A DNA stretch of 11,975 nt from Prevotella sp. (GCA_022732315.1 JAIJUV010000072.1:1-11975); one strand, 5' to 3'. Positions 1 to 8,357 are shown, counted from the stretch's first letter. Made by a program: numbers and translations. Notes: generated by a model from the letters alone, not told the origin.

Positions 1-513
1 ACAGATGTAGATGCTCATACATTGCTTACTAATGCACTCGACGACTTCAAGAAGGAGATGGACGAGAACGGATGGGAGTATGGTCAGGACGACGAGGAAC
101 TCTTCGAGCTCGCTATGCACCCAGAACAGTATCGCAACTTCAAGAGCGGACAGGCAAAGAAGAACTTCCTGGCTGACCTCCAGAAGGCAAAGGATGCTAA
201 GCTCGGCAGCACCTTGACTCCTGCTCAGCTCGCTGAGTTCAAGCACGCCAAGGCTGATGCCATCGTATCACCAGTAGCCGGTCAGATTTTCTGGGAGTTC
301 CAGGGCGAGGGCGAGTGCCAGCCAGCTGTAGAGCCATTCATTGGCAAGGAGTACAACGAAGGTGATGCCTTCTGCTACATCCTCACTCCATGGGGTGAGT
401 TTGAGACTGTACCTGCCGCTTTGGGTGGTAAGCTCGTAGAAATCAATGCCAAGCAGGGCAGCAAGATCCGCAAGGGTGACGTCATCGCTTACATTGAGCG
501 AAACGCTGAGTAA
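1..513 (+). CDS. Carboxyltransferase subunit of a biotin-dependent (de)carboxylase, C-terminal part; biotin site missing
   Basis: The gene is open at the left edge; 170 codons and the TAA stop are visible. Residues 30-46 of the visible part (DDEELFELAMHPEQYRNF region) resemble the segment after the TIM-barrel carboxyltransferase domain in oxaloacetate decarboxylase alpha and pyruvate carboxylase B subunits. Residues 88-166 look like a biotinyl/lipoyl half-barrel pair: IVSPVAG at 88-94 opens it and GSKIRKGDVIAYIE closes it. In this family the domain carries AMKM with the biotinylated lysine. Here residues 128-148 align without gaps to that stretch, but the lysine position is Gly132 (PWGE in place of AMKM). 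The subunit therefore probably uses biotin on a separate carrier protein, or the domain is structural. The family role is pyruvate/oxaloacetate carboxyl transfer in the cytoplasm or at a membrane pump. Proline codons are almost all CCA/CCT, as in the isomerase gene at the right edge, which hints at high expression. Family assignment is fairly sure; substrate is not. Confidence 0.65.
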   Translation, partial: TDVDAHTLLTNALDDFKKEMDENGWEYGQDDEELFELAMHPEQYRNFKSGQAKKNFLADLQKAKDAKLGSTLTPAQLAEFKHAKADAIVSPVAGQIFWEFQGEGECQPAVEPFIGKEYNEGDAFCYILTPWGEFETVPAALGGKLVEINAKQGSKIRKGDVIAYIERNAE

Positions 514-524
514 ACATTAAATTT

Positions 525-1064
525 ATGAATTATCAAGCAATTATTGATAAGTATTATCCTGAGGATAATGAGCTTCGTCATATCCTCATCACACATAGTC
601 AATCTGTAGCGCGAAAAGCGCTACAGATTGTTTCGTATCATCCCGAATTGCAGCTCGACGCACAGTTTATCGAGGAAGCAGCCATGCTTCACGACTTGGG
701 AATCTTCCTCACCGATGCGCCTGGCATCCAGTGTTTTGGCTCGCAGCCATACATCTGCCATGGAAGGCTGGGAGCCGAGATCCTGCGCAAGGAAGGGTAT
801 GAACGTCATGCTCGGGTATGCGAACGCCACACCGGTGCCGGCATTACCAAAGAGCAGATAGAGAAGCAGCAACTGCCTCTGCCTCACCAGGATTTTCTGC
901 CTGAAACCATGGAGGAGAAGGTAATCTGCTATGCTGATAAATTTTTCAGCAAGACTCATCTCGATAAGGAAAAGAGTATAGAAAAGGCAGAGAAAAGTCT
1001 CGCTAAGTTTGGCGAGGAAGGAGTAAAGCGCTTCCAACAGTGGGAGCGGATGTTTGAAAAGTAG
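525..1064 (+). CDS. HD-domain metal-dependent phosphohydrolase
   Basis: This is a complete 179-residue cytoplasmic protein with no signal peptide or membrane segment. It shows the HD superfamily metal-binding pattern in order: His24, His56-Asp57 (AAMLHDLG), His79, His102 (ERHTGAG) and Asp138 (CYADKF). This is the HDIG-type spacing of small stand-alone HD hydrolases, which usually cleave phosphoester bonds of nucleotides or related small molecules; the substrate cannot be read from the sequence. The C-terminal 40 residues are lysine/glutamate-rich helix. The ATG lies 11 bases after the stop of the carboxyltransferase gene, preceded by an A/T-rich leader without a Shine-Dalgarno sequence, so co-transcription is likely. 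A perfect 13-bp inverted repeat falls over codons 26-36 without disturbing the HD motif residues. Family call is secure, function is open. Confidence 0.85.
   Translation: MNYQAIIDKYYPEDNELRHILITHSQSVARKALQIVSYHPELQLDAQFIEEAAMLHDLGIFLTDAPGIQCFGSQPYICHGRLGAEILRKEGYERHARVCERHTGAGITKEQIEKQQLPLPHQDFLPETMEEKVICYADKFFSKTHLDKEKSIEKAEKSLAKFGEEGVKRFQQWERMFEK
600..630. repeat. Perfect 13-bp inverted repeat with 5-base loop, inside the HD-protein gene
   Basis: Arms CAATCTGTAGCGC (600-612) and GCGCTACAGATTG (618-630) are exactly complementary around the loop GAAAA (613-617). The GC-rich tip (GCGC/GCGC) would make a stable hairpin in DNA or mRNA, beginning 75 bases after the start codon. It encodes residues Q26 to V36 of the HD protein in frame. 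There is no T-run behind it, so it is not an ordinary terminator. Whether it is a regulatory hairpin, a protein-binding site, a mobile palindrome that kept the frame, or chance is unknown. Confidence 0.7.
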
Positions 1065-1117
1065 AATATAATTTTCTGAAGTTTTATTGGGTTTATGAAA
1101 CTCTAATATTTTTCTGA

Positions 1118-3901
1118 ATGAGAAAACAATCAACCATAGCTGTTCTGTTGCTTGCCTCCATCGCTACCATGATGGTGGCAAACCCGGGTATGCCTGCCGT
1201 CGTCGATTCCCTGGAGGATGATGCCGCCAGCGATACCACGAAGATGGATTCCCTGCAGAAGGCTATATGGAAACACAATAAGGTGGTGGATGACAGCATC
1301 CGGCTCGATAGTATCAATCGAAAGAAGTCGGGCGGCATCGACGCACCTGTCAATTATCAGGCCGACGACTCGCTGGTGTATGATGCCCACAGCAAGGTGG
1401 CGCATCTCTATGGCAACTCGAACGTGAAGTACGAGAACATGGACCTCACCTCCGACCGCATCTCGATGGATTTGGACAAGAGCAACGTCAGGGCGAGCGG
1501 TACAGCCGACTCTACGGAGGAAGGCGGCGTCAAGGGTAAACCTGTCTTCAAGATGGGCAGTGATACCTACGATACCGATACCATCAAGTTCAACTTCAAG
1601 AGCAAGAAGGCACTTATTAATAATGTATATACCGAGCAGCAGGATGGATTCCTCACGGGTATGAAGTCGAAGCGAGATTCCTCGGGTGTCATCTATCTGC
1701 AGCATGGCAGATATACCACCTGCGATGATCCTCACCCTGATTTCTATATCTCGCTCTCCAGGGCTAAGATGCGACCGGGCAAGGACGTGGTTTTCGGACC
1801 GGCTTATCTCGTGGTCTGCGATGTGCCTATGCCGCTTGCCATCCCATACGGATTCTTCCCGTTCACCAAGAGCTACAGCAGCGGTTTCATCATGCCTACC
1901 TATGGCGACGAAACGGCACGAGGCTTCTATCTGCGTGATGGCGGATATTATTTCGCCATGAATGATAAATGGGATTTGAAACTGCTGGGTGAAATCTACA
2001 CCAAGGGTTCCTGGGGTATCTCGGCAGCCAGCAACTATCGCAAGCGATACAAATATTCCGGCTCGTTCTATTTCAGCTATCAGGACACCAAGAACGGCGA
2101 TAAGGGCATGCCTGACTTCACCGAACAGGAGAGTTTCAAGATTCAGTGGAGCCATCGCCAGGACTCGAAGGCAAATCCGTTCAGTTCGCTTTCGGCAAGC
2201 GTCAACTTCGCCACATCGAGCTATGAGCGCAATAACCTCAACTCGCTCTACAATCCGCAGACGATGACGCAGAGTACGAGAACCTCTTCCGTAAGCTGGA
2301 GCACCAACTTCTCGAGCATCGGAATGTCGCTCAGCTCTACCGCCAACCTCTCGCAGAATATGCGCGACTCGTCGATAGCCATGACGCTGCCCGACCTGAA
2401 CATCAGTATCTCGCGCTTCTATCCGTTCCGCAGAAAGAAGATGGTGGGCGATGAGAAATGGTACGAGAAGATTGCCATGAGCTATACGGGTCACATCTCC
2501 AACAGCATCAATACCAAGGAGGATAAGCTGATGCATAGCTCCCTCATCAAGGATTGGCGCAACGGATGGCAGCATCAGATTCCGGTGAGCGCATCGTTCA
2601 CCCTCTTCAAGTATCTCAATGTAACGCCGTCGTTCAACTTCACCGACCGTATGTACACCAACAAGGTGGAGAAATCGTGGGATGCTACCACCCAAAAGGA
2701 GGTGTGCGATACCACCTACGGCTTCCACAACGTATATAACTGGAACATGAGCGTGGGAATGAGTACGAAGATTTATGGCTCCTGGATTCCTAACCGAAAG
2801 ATATTCGGTGATAAGATTCAGACCATCCGCCACGTCATCACCCCAACGGTGAATTTCAGTTATGCGCCAGATTTCGGAGCATCCCGCTATGGCTACTGGG
2901 ATACTTATCAGAAGACAGATGCCGACGGCAATGTATCGCTGGTAAGCTATTCGCCTTATCAGACGGGACTCTATGGTGTGCCGGGCAAGGGAAAGAGCGG
3001 AAACATCTCGTTCACCCTGGGCAACAACCTGGAGATGAAGTGGAAGGACAAGAACGATAGTATCAAGAAGATTAGTCTGATTGATGCGTTCGATATCAAC
3101 ATGAGCTATAACACCGCAGCCAAGGTGCGCCCTTGGAGTGATATGAACATCAACCTGCGCCTGAAGTGGTGGAAGAACTATACATTCAACATGAATGCCG
3201 TGTTCGCGACCTACGCTTACGAGATGGACGAGAACGGCAATGTGTATGTGGGTAACCACACGGAGTGGGGCAAAGGTCGATTCGGACGATTCCAAGGTAT
3301 GTCGCAGAACTTCTCGTTCACGCTGAATCCGGAAAAACTGAAGAAACTCTTCGGTGGCGGCAGCGATGAGGACGACCGCGACAAGAACAAGCGTAAGGAT
3401 GATGACGATGAAGGCTTGGATACCGACATCGAGAGCAACGTGGATGATAATATCGAAAAGGGTAAGACGGCCGCCAAAAAGAGCGGAGGCGGAAAGGCTA
3501 AGACCGACTCGGATGGCTACATGGCATTCAAGATGCCTTGGTCGCTCACCTTCGGATATGGTGTCACCATGCGTGAGGATACCCGCCGTGAGAAGTTCAA
3601 CGAGAAGACGATGCGCTATCCGTATAAGTTCACCCAGACGCTGAACATGAGTGGTAACATCCGCATCAGCGACGGCTGGAACATCAGCTTCTCTTCTGGT
3701 TACGATTTCGATAACTCGAAAATCAGTATGACCACAGCCAGTCTGGCACGCGACCTCCACTGCTTCAACATGAGCTGTTCGGTGGTACTTGCACCATACA
3801 CCAGCTACAACTTCACCTTCCGATGCAATGCAGCCACATTGACGGATGCCTTGAAGTATGATAAGCGAAGCGGCTATTCTAACGCTGTGCAGTGGTATTA
3901 A
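1118..3901 (+). CDS. lptD: LPS-assembly outer membrane protein LptD (OstA/Imp)
   Basis: This 927-residue protein is the outer-membrane translocon subunit that inserts lipopolysaccharide into the outer leaflet with the lipoprotein LptE (not in this window). Residues 1-27 form a signal peptide (KQSTIAVLLLASIATMMV core). Residues about 75-215 are the periplasmic OstA/LptA-like beta-jellyroll (VNYQADDSLVYD, AHLYGNSNVKYENMDL). The typical junction into the barrel follows (MPLAIPYGFFPF, YSSGFIMPTYGDE, GFYLRDGGYYFAMND). The rest is alternating aromatic beta-strands ending in a terminal WY, as expected of a barrel. Cys202 and Cys234 lie in the N-domain; VCD and CFNMSC cysteines occur later. Residues 746-800 are an unusually charged, low-complexity insert. 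The gene starts 53 bases after the HD gene and no good promoter is seen between them, so it probably shares the upstream transcript. The length is in the range usual for the family in Bacteroidota. An 876-codon antisense open frame over this gene is a composition shadow. Confidence 0.92.
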   Translation: MRKQSTIAVLLLASIATMMVANPGMPAVVDSLEDDAASDTTKMDSLQKAIWKHNKVVDDSIRLDSINRKKSGGIDAPVNYQADDSLVYDAHSKVAHLYGNSNVKYENMDLTSDRISMDLDKSNVRASGTADSTEEGGVKGKPVFKMGSDTYDTDTIKFNFKSKKALINNVYTEQQDGFLTGMKSKRDSSGVIYLQHGRYTTCDDPHPDFYISLSRAKMRPGKDVVFGPAYLVVCDVPMPLAIPYGFFPFTKSYSSGFIMPTYGDETARGFYLRDGGYYFAMNDKWDLKLLGEIYTKGSWGISAASNYRKRYKYSGSFYFSYQDTKNGDKGMPDFTEQESFKIQWSHRQDSKANPFSSLSASVNFATSSYERNNLNSLYNPQTMTQSTRTSSVSWSTNFSSIGMSLSSTANLSQNMRDSSIAMTLPDLNISISRFYPFRRKKMVGDEKWYEKIAMSYTGHISNSINTKEDKLMHSSLIKDWRNGWQHQIPVSASFTLFKYLNVTPSFNFTDRMYTNKVEKSWDATTQKEVCDTTYGFHNVYNWNMSVGMSTKIYGSWIPNRKIFGDKIQTIRHVITPTVNFSYAPDFGASRYGYWDTYQKTDADGNVSLVSYSPYQTGLYGVPGKGKSGNISFTLGNNLEMKWKDKNDSIKKISLIDAFDINMSYNTAAKVRPWSDMNINLRLKWWKNYTFNMNAVFATYAYEMDENGNVYVGNHTEWGKGRFGRFQGMSQNFSFTLNPEKLKKLFGGGSDEDDRDKNKRKDDDDEGLDTDIESNVDDNIEKGKTAAKKSGGGKAKTDSDGYMAFKMPWSLTFGYGVTMREDTRREKFNEKTMRYPYKFTQTLNMSGNIRISDGWNISFSSGYDFDNSKISMTTASLARDLHCFNMSCSVVLAPYTSYNFTFRCNAATLTDALKYDKRSGYSNAVQWY

Positions 3902-3950
3902 GTTGAGAATTATCGGATGATATTCTGGGAAATTATCAGAGTAATAACTA

Positions 3951-3999
3951 AACGAGGACAGCTAGTATTGAAAAAATGCTAGTTTTCCTCGTTTTTTTT
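3951..3999 (+). terminator. Rho-independent terminator after lptD
   Basis: A 19-base left arm (3951-3969, starting AACGAGGA) pairs with 3975-3993 (ending TCCTCGTT) around the loop GAAAA. There is one mismatch (C3959/T3985) and two G-T wobbles. The T-run continues to 3999. It ends the left-hand transcript and insulates it from the fucosidase promoter that begins 10 bases downstream. Confidence 0.9.
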
Positions 4000-4008
4000 A
4001 TGATATAT

Positions 4009-4039
4009 TTTGTAATCTCGGATAATAATCGTATTTTTG
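4009..4039 (+). promoter_or_regulatory. Bacteroidota-type promoter of the GH95 gene
   Basis: TTTG at 4009-4012 is followed by exactly 19 bases and TATTTTTG at 4032-4039. This matches the -33 TTTG and -7 TAnnTTTG consensus of the Bacteroidota primary sigma factor. Transcription would start roughly 6-9 bases later, giving a leader of about 40 bases that is A/T-rich and has no Shine-Dalgarno sequence. No operator-like dyad is visible next to it. Confidence 0.82.
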
Positions 4040-4085
4040 TACCGAAGATTTTGAAAATAAACATTATACGTAAATTTATAAAACC

Positions 4086-6542
4086 ATGAGTAAGAAAATT
4101 ACAACTATCCTAACTTTCGCTATGCTGGGGGCACTTCAGGCTTCAGCACAGCAGCAGACACAGTTATCTTATTGGTTCGACACGCCTGTCACCTTGCAGG
4201 GACAGCAGATCTGGTATGGCGGCCATCCTGAGAAATGGACTCACAAGAAGCCTATCTCGGCTGGTGATACCGCCCGCAATCCTGATCCTGATTGGGAGTC
4301 TAAGTCGTTGCCTATCGGTAATGGCAGCATCGGTGCCAATATCCTGGGTTCCGTGGAGGCTGAGCGCATCACGCTGAATGAGAAGACACTCTGGCGTGGC
4401 GGTCCGAACACCAAGAAGGGTGCTGCCTATTATTGGAATGTGAACAAGAATTCTGCCCATGTGATGCAGGAAATCAGAGACGCCTTTGCTGCCAACGATT
4501 GGGAAAAGGCATCCCAGCTCACCCGCAAGAACTTCAACAGTCCTGTGCCTTATGAATCTTATGCCGAGGATCCATTCCGCTTCGGTAGCTTTACCACGAT
4601 GGGTGAGGCATATATCGAGACGGGATTGAGCACCGTGGGTATGTCGGATTATCGCCGTGCCTTGTCGCTTGATTCAGCATTGGCTTCGGTTTCCTTCGTC
4701 AAGGATGGCGTAAGATATCAGCGTGAGTATTTCATCTCTTACCCAGCTAATGTGATGGCTATCCGCTATAAGGCTTCCCGTCAGGGCAAGCAGAATCTCG
4801 TGTTCTCCTATGCGCCTAACCCTGTTTCTACGGGCAGGATGGTGGCTGATGGCAGAAACGGCTTGCTTTGGGAGGCACGTCTCGATAACAACGATATGCA
4901 GTATGCCATCCGCATCCGTGCCATCAACAAGGGCGGCAGCCTCTCTAATGAAGGCGGAAAGTTGACCGTAAAGGGTGCCGACGAGGTGGTATTCCTCATT
5001 TCTGCCGATACCGATTATAAGGCAAACAATAATCCTGATTATAACGATCCTAAGACCTATGTGGGCGTGAATCCGCTTGCCACCACCCAGGATTGGGTGA
5101 ACAAGGCAGAAGGCAAGGGCTATGCGCAGTTGCTCGATGAGCATTACAAGGATTACAGCCGCCTGTTCAATCGGGTAAGTCTGAACCTGAACGATGTGGA
5201 TAACGCCAACGATATGCCTATCGACCAGCGCCTGGCCAACTATCGCAAGGGTGCCAAGGATTTCTATCTGGAGCAGCTCTACTATCAGTTTGGCCGCTAT
5301 CTCCTCATCGCCTCTTCCCGTCCTGGCAACATGCCAGCCAATCTGCAGGGTGTATGGCACAACAACGTGGATGGTCCTTGGCGTGTTGACTACCATAACA
5401 ACATCAATCTCCAGATGAACTACTGGCCAGCCTGCACCACCAACCTGAGCGAGTGCGAGCTTCCGCTCTTCGACTTTATCCAGACACAGGTAAAGCCGGG
5501 TGAAAAGACAGCCAAGTCATATTATGGTACCCGTGGCTGGACCACATCTGTATCCAGCAACATCTTCGGTTTCACATCTCCATTATCCAGTGAGGATATG
5601 TCGTGGAACTTCTCTCCGTTCGCCGGTCCATGGCTGGCTACCCATCTCTGGGATTATTACGATTATACCCGCGATAAGAAGTTCCTGAGCGATACGGCAT
5701 ACGATATCATCAAGGGAAGTGCCAACTTTGCAACCGATTATCTGTGGCATCGCAAGGATGGTGTCTATACAGCGGCTCCTTCCACATCTCCAGAGCATGG
5801 ACCTATAGACGAGGGTGCAACCTTCGCCCATGCCGTGATTCGTGAGATTCTGCTCGATGCGGTAGAGGCTAGCAAGATATTGGGCAGGGATGCCAAGGAT
5901 CGCAAGCAGTGGGAAGATGCCCTGAAGCACATTGCTCCTTATCAGATAGGCCGCTATGGTCAGTTGATGGAGTGGTCTAAGGATATCGATGATCCTAAGG
6001 ATGAACATCGCCATGTGAACCATCTCTTCGGTTTGCATCCGGGCCGCACCATTTCGCCTATCACCACTCCTGAGTTGGCGAAGGCTTCCAAGGTGGTCTT
6101 GGAGCATCGTGGCGATGGTGCTACGGGATGGTCTATGGGTTGGAAGTTGAACCAGTGGGCTCGTCTGCACGATGGTAATCATGCCTACAAGCTTTATGGC
6201 AACCTGTTGAAGAATGGTACGCTGGATAATCTTTGGGATACGCATGCCCCATTCCAGATTGACGGTAACTTTGGCGGCACAGCGGGTATCACCGAGATGC
6301 TGATGCAGAGTCACATGGGCTTTATCCATCTCCTCCCAGCCCTGCCTGATGCATGGCAGAAGGGTTCTATCAAGGGCCTCCGTGCCAAGGGCAACTTCAC
6401 GGTGGATATCTATTGGGATAAGGGTCGCCTTACCAAGGCTGTCATCCTCTCAGGCTCTGGCGAACCTTGCCAGGTAAGATATGGTGAACAGGTAAAGAAA
6501 ATGAAGACCCAGAAGGGCAAGACCTATGAGGTTAGATTTTAA
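4086..6542 (+). CDS. Secreted glycoside hydrolase family 95 (alpha-L-fucosidase type)
   Basis: This 818-residue enzyme belongs to the GH95 family, whose members hydrolyse terminal alpha-L-fucose (mainly alpha-1,2) or alpha-L-galactose by inversion. A signal peptide (residues 1-21, cleavage after ASA) without a lipobox cysteine points to the periplasm. The N-terminal beta-sandwich holds LPIGNGSIGA and ERITLNEKTLWRGGP. An (alpha/alpha)6 barrel carries the active site: YHNNINLQMNYWP with Asn439 and Asn441, SPEHG with Glu570, and FQIDGNFGG with Asp726. These line up with the asparagine pair, general acid Glu and Asp described for the Bifidobacterium AfcA enzyme (N421/N423, E566, D766), so catalysis should be intact. 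A C-terminal beta-domain follows (residues about 750-818). The gene has its own promoter and terminator and no SusC/SusD neighbours here, so it is not in an evident polysaccharide-utilisation locus. Substrates could be host mucin or milk glycans or plant xyloglucan; the sequence alone does not decide. Fucose versus L-galactose preference is also open. Confidence 0.93.
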   Translation: MSKKITTILTFAMLGALQASAQQQTQLSYWFDTPVTLQGQQIWYGGHPEKWTHKKPISAGDTARNPDPDWESKSLPIGNGSIGANILGSVEAERITLNEKTLWRGGPNTKKGAAYYWNVNKNSAHVMQEIRDAFAANDWEKASQLTRKNFNSPVPYESYAEDPFRFGSFTTMGEAYIETGLSTVGMSDYRRALSLDSALASVSFVKDGVRYQREYFISYPANVMAIRYKASRQGKQNLVFSYAPNPVSTGRMVADGRNGLLWEARLDNNDMQYAIRIRAINKGGSLSNEGGKLTVKGADEVVFLISADTDYKANNNPDYNDPKTYVGVNPLATTQDWVNKAEGKGYAQLLDEHYKDYSRLFNRVSLNLNDVDNANDMPIDQRLANYRKGAKDFYLEQLYYQFGRYLLIASSRPGNMPANLQGVWHNNVDGPWRVDYHNNINLQMNYWPACTTNLSECELPLFDFIQTQVKPGEKTAKSYYGTRGWTTSVSSNIFGFTSPLSSEDMSWNFSPFAGPWLATHLWDYYDYTRDKKFLSDTAYDIIKGSANFATDYLWHRKDGVYTAAPSTSPEHGPIDEGATFAHAVIREILLDAVEASKILGRDAKDRKQWEDALKHIAPYQIGRYGQLMEWSKDIDDPKDEHRHVNHLFGLHPGRTISPITTPELAKASKVVLEHRGDGATGWSMGWKLNQWARLHDGNHAYKLYGNLLKNGTLDNLWDTHAPFQIDGNFGGTAGITEMLMQSHMGFIHLLPALPDAWQKGSIKGLRAKGNFTVDIYWDKGRLTKAVILSGSGEPCQVRYGEQVKKMKTQKGKTYEVRF

Positions 6543-6551
6543 TCAATAAAA

Positions 6552-6605
6552 AAAGTGGTTGATAAAACGGGTTCGTTTTTCCGTTTTATCAACCACTTTC
6601 TTTTT
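6552..6605. terminator. Bidirectional intrinsic terminator between convergent genes
   Basis: A perfect 19-bp stem is formed by 6552-6570 and 6581-6599 (AAAGTGGTTG... against ...CAACCACTTT) around a 10-base loop. A T-run follows at 6601-6605 on the + strand. The A-run at 6548-6554 gives a T-run on the - strand. It can stop both the fucosidase transcript and the opposing PBP-helicase transcript. Confidence 0.9.
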
Positions 6606-6611
6606 ATATGA

Positions 6612-8348
6612 TTATTCTTTCAGATGCTTCAGCCTTCTCTTTGCCTCCGGATGGCTAGGATAGAGGGTGATCGCCTTTCTGTAATTAGTGATAGCCGCTT
6701 CTTTCATTCCCTCCTTTTCGCACTCTTTACCCATAATCACATACTCCGTGGCTAGGCGCTTCAGGAATTTTTCCTGTTTCTTCTTTTCTTCATCCTTCTG
6801 CTTGATTACTTCACGCAACCGCTCGTTCTCTGCCTGCAGCTCATTCACCTTGTTCAGCTTTTTGCGGATGAATCGCTTGGCCAGCGGATGCTCTATGTCG
6901 TAACGGCTGTGGATGGCTAGAAAGAAATTATCCAGGGCGGCTTGCATGTCACCCCTGTCATACGCTTTTACGGCATCGTGATACTGCCTGTCTGCCTTGC
7001 TCTGCGTCAACGCCGTGTTGATGGTATTCTGGTTGTTATACTGGCGGGCAAACTGCTTCACCTCGTTGCGGACGAATATCTCGCTCTGACGGATAGGCTC
7101 CTGCAAACTGATTCCCTCCAGACTGGTGCATCTCGACAAAGCTACGTAAGTCTGACCACCCGCAAAGACTCCCCCTGTGAAATCAATCTTCACCTGGTTG
7201 AAAGTCAAGCCCTGACTCTTGTGTACGGTAATTGCCCAGGCAAGTCGGATAGGGTATTGCTCATATCTGCCTATCTCTTCCTCCTCAATCTTCTTCTCCA
7301 CCTCGTTGAAATGATAGCGCATGTTGCTCCAGGCGGCAGGCTCTACCATCACATCCTGTCCATTTTCCGTGCGCACATATATCTTGGCATCTTCTTCGTC
7401 ATCGAAGCCGATGATGGTGCCCAGCGTGCCGTTTACCCACTGGTGTTCGATATCGTTCTTGATGAAGATGACCTGTGCTCCCGTCTTCAGATACAGTTCG
7501 ATAGGTGTAGGCAAACTGCTTTCGGGGAACTCGCCCTGGATGTTGCCACGGAAGAGCGTTGGCTCGCCTGGCAGGAGCTTGAGCTGGTTCTCGTTGATGT
7601 AATCCACAGTGTCGCGGCGGGTAGAGAGGGTGATGGCAAGTTTGGAATCACTCTCGTCGAGTTGGGCACCCACCCGCTGGTTGAGCAGTTGCAGGTCTTT
7701 CGTCTGCGCCTGACTGGTTCGGATATGATCAAGGATACTGATGAATACGGGGTCGCTCTGTCGATACACCTTGGTGAGTTCGATGCTCACGAGCTGGAAC
7801 TGCTGGAATATCTTGGCATCGAAGAAAAAACTGCTGCGATAGAAAGGATTCAGCAGTCTGCGGTCGTCCTCCCTTACCACGGGTTCTAGCTGGTAGATGT
7901 CACCCACAAGCAAGAGTTGCTTACCTCCGAACGGCTCTCTCATGTTGCGGCAATACACACGCAGCACCTTGTCAATGAAATCGATGATGTCGGCACGCAC
8001 CATACTGATCTCATCGATGATGATGAGTTCCACCTCACGGATAATCTTGATTTTCTCAGAATTATACTTCAGCGTATTCCGGATATTGCGTACGGAATAC
8101 ATGCTGTCGTTGGGCAGCAGCGGATGGAAGGGTAACTTGAAGAAACTGTGCAGGGTACTGCCACCGGCATTGATGGCAGCGATGCCCGTAGGTGCTAAGA
8201 CGATGTGTTTCTTCTTGGTATTGGCTGCGATGTATCGCAGAAAAGTGGATTTACCCGTCCCCGCCTTTCCGGTGAGGAAAAGCGAACGACGGGTAAACTG
8301 TATGATTTGGAGTGCGTTCTGCAACTCCGCATTGTCGAGATCAATCAT
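6612..8348 (-). CDS. Pif1-like SF1 DNA helicase with C-terminal coiled coil and TPR
   Basis: This 578-residue ATPase has the Pif1/RecD-like SF1B motifs in order: Walker A GKAGTGKST (residues 27-35, Lys33), motif Ia APTGIAA (52-58), Walker B IIIDEIS (Asp112-Glu113), motif III LLLVGDIYQLEPV (145-157, Gln153), a 2B/SH3-like segment (VNGTLGTIIGF), and motifs V/VI VHKSQGLTF (from about 375) and VALSRC. Enzymes of this family unwind DNA 5' to 3', including G-quadruplexes and R-loops. The core ends near residue 440. A tail follows with a TPR-like helix pair (456-490), a charged coiled coil (about 497-530) and a second TPR-like unit (532-575, GMKEAAITNYRKAITLYP). The tail probably binds a protein partner. 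The ATG is 9 bases after the stop of the upstream PBP gene on the same strand, so the two are likely one transcript. The enzyme class is secure; the physiological role is not known from sequence. Confidence 0.9.
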   Translation of the reverse strand: MIDLDNAELQNALQIIQFTRRSLFLTGKAGTGKSTFLRYIAANTKKKHIVLAPTGIAAINAGGSTLHSFFKLPFHPLLPNDSMYSVRNIRNTLKYNSEKIKIIREVELIIIDEISMVRADIIDFIDKVLRVYCRNMREPFGGKQLLLVGDIYQLEPVVREDDRRLLNPFYRSSFFFDAKIFQQFQLVSIELTKVYRQSDPVFISILDHIRTSQAQTKDLQLLNQRVGAQLDESDSKLAITLSTRRDTVDYINENQLKLLPGEPTLFRGNIQGEFPESSLPTPIELYLKTGAQVIFIKNDIEHQWVNGTLGTIIGFDDEEDAKIYVRTENGQDVMVEPAAWSNMRYHFNEVEKKIEEEEIGRYEQYPIRLAWAITVHKSQGLTFNQVKIDFTGGVFAGGQTYVALSRCTSLEGISLQEPIRQSEIFVRNEVKQFARQYNNQNTINTALTQSKADRQYHDAVKAYDRGDMQAALDNFFLAIHSRYDIEHPLAKRFIRKKLNKVNELQAENERLREVIKQKDEEKKKQEKFLKRLATEYVIMGKECEKEGMKEAAITNYRKAITLYPSHPEAKRRLKHLKE

Positions 8349-8357
8349 ATTAAAAAA

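Noticed and set aside
1065..1117. A possible promoter directly before lptD (TATTG ... TATTTTTC)
   Set aside because: The -7 box has a mismatch and the spacing is only 17 bases; read-through from the HD gene is the simpler explanation.
1130..3760. An 876-codon open frame on the - strand covering almost all of lptD
   Set aside because: It overlaps a clear LptD gene, has no signal, domain or plausible composition (long runs of His/Arg/Ile/Val), and no promoter or spacing of its own. Codon bias in lptD keeps stops out of that antisense frame.
4674..5396. A 240-codon antisense frame inside the GH95 gene, and a similar 248-codon frame at 5583-6329
   Set aside because: Both are shadows of the GH95 coding sequence with no recognisable protein features.
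6942..7889. A 315-codon + strand frame over the helicase gene, and a 251-codon one at 8817-9572 over the PBP gene
   Set aside because: The opposite strands encode proteins with complete motif sets, so these frames are composition artefacts.
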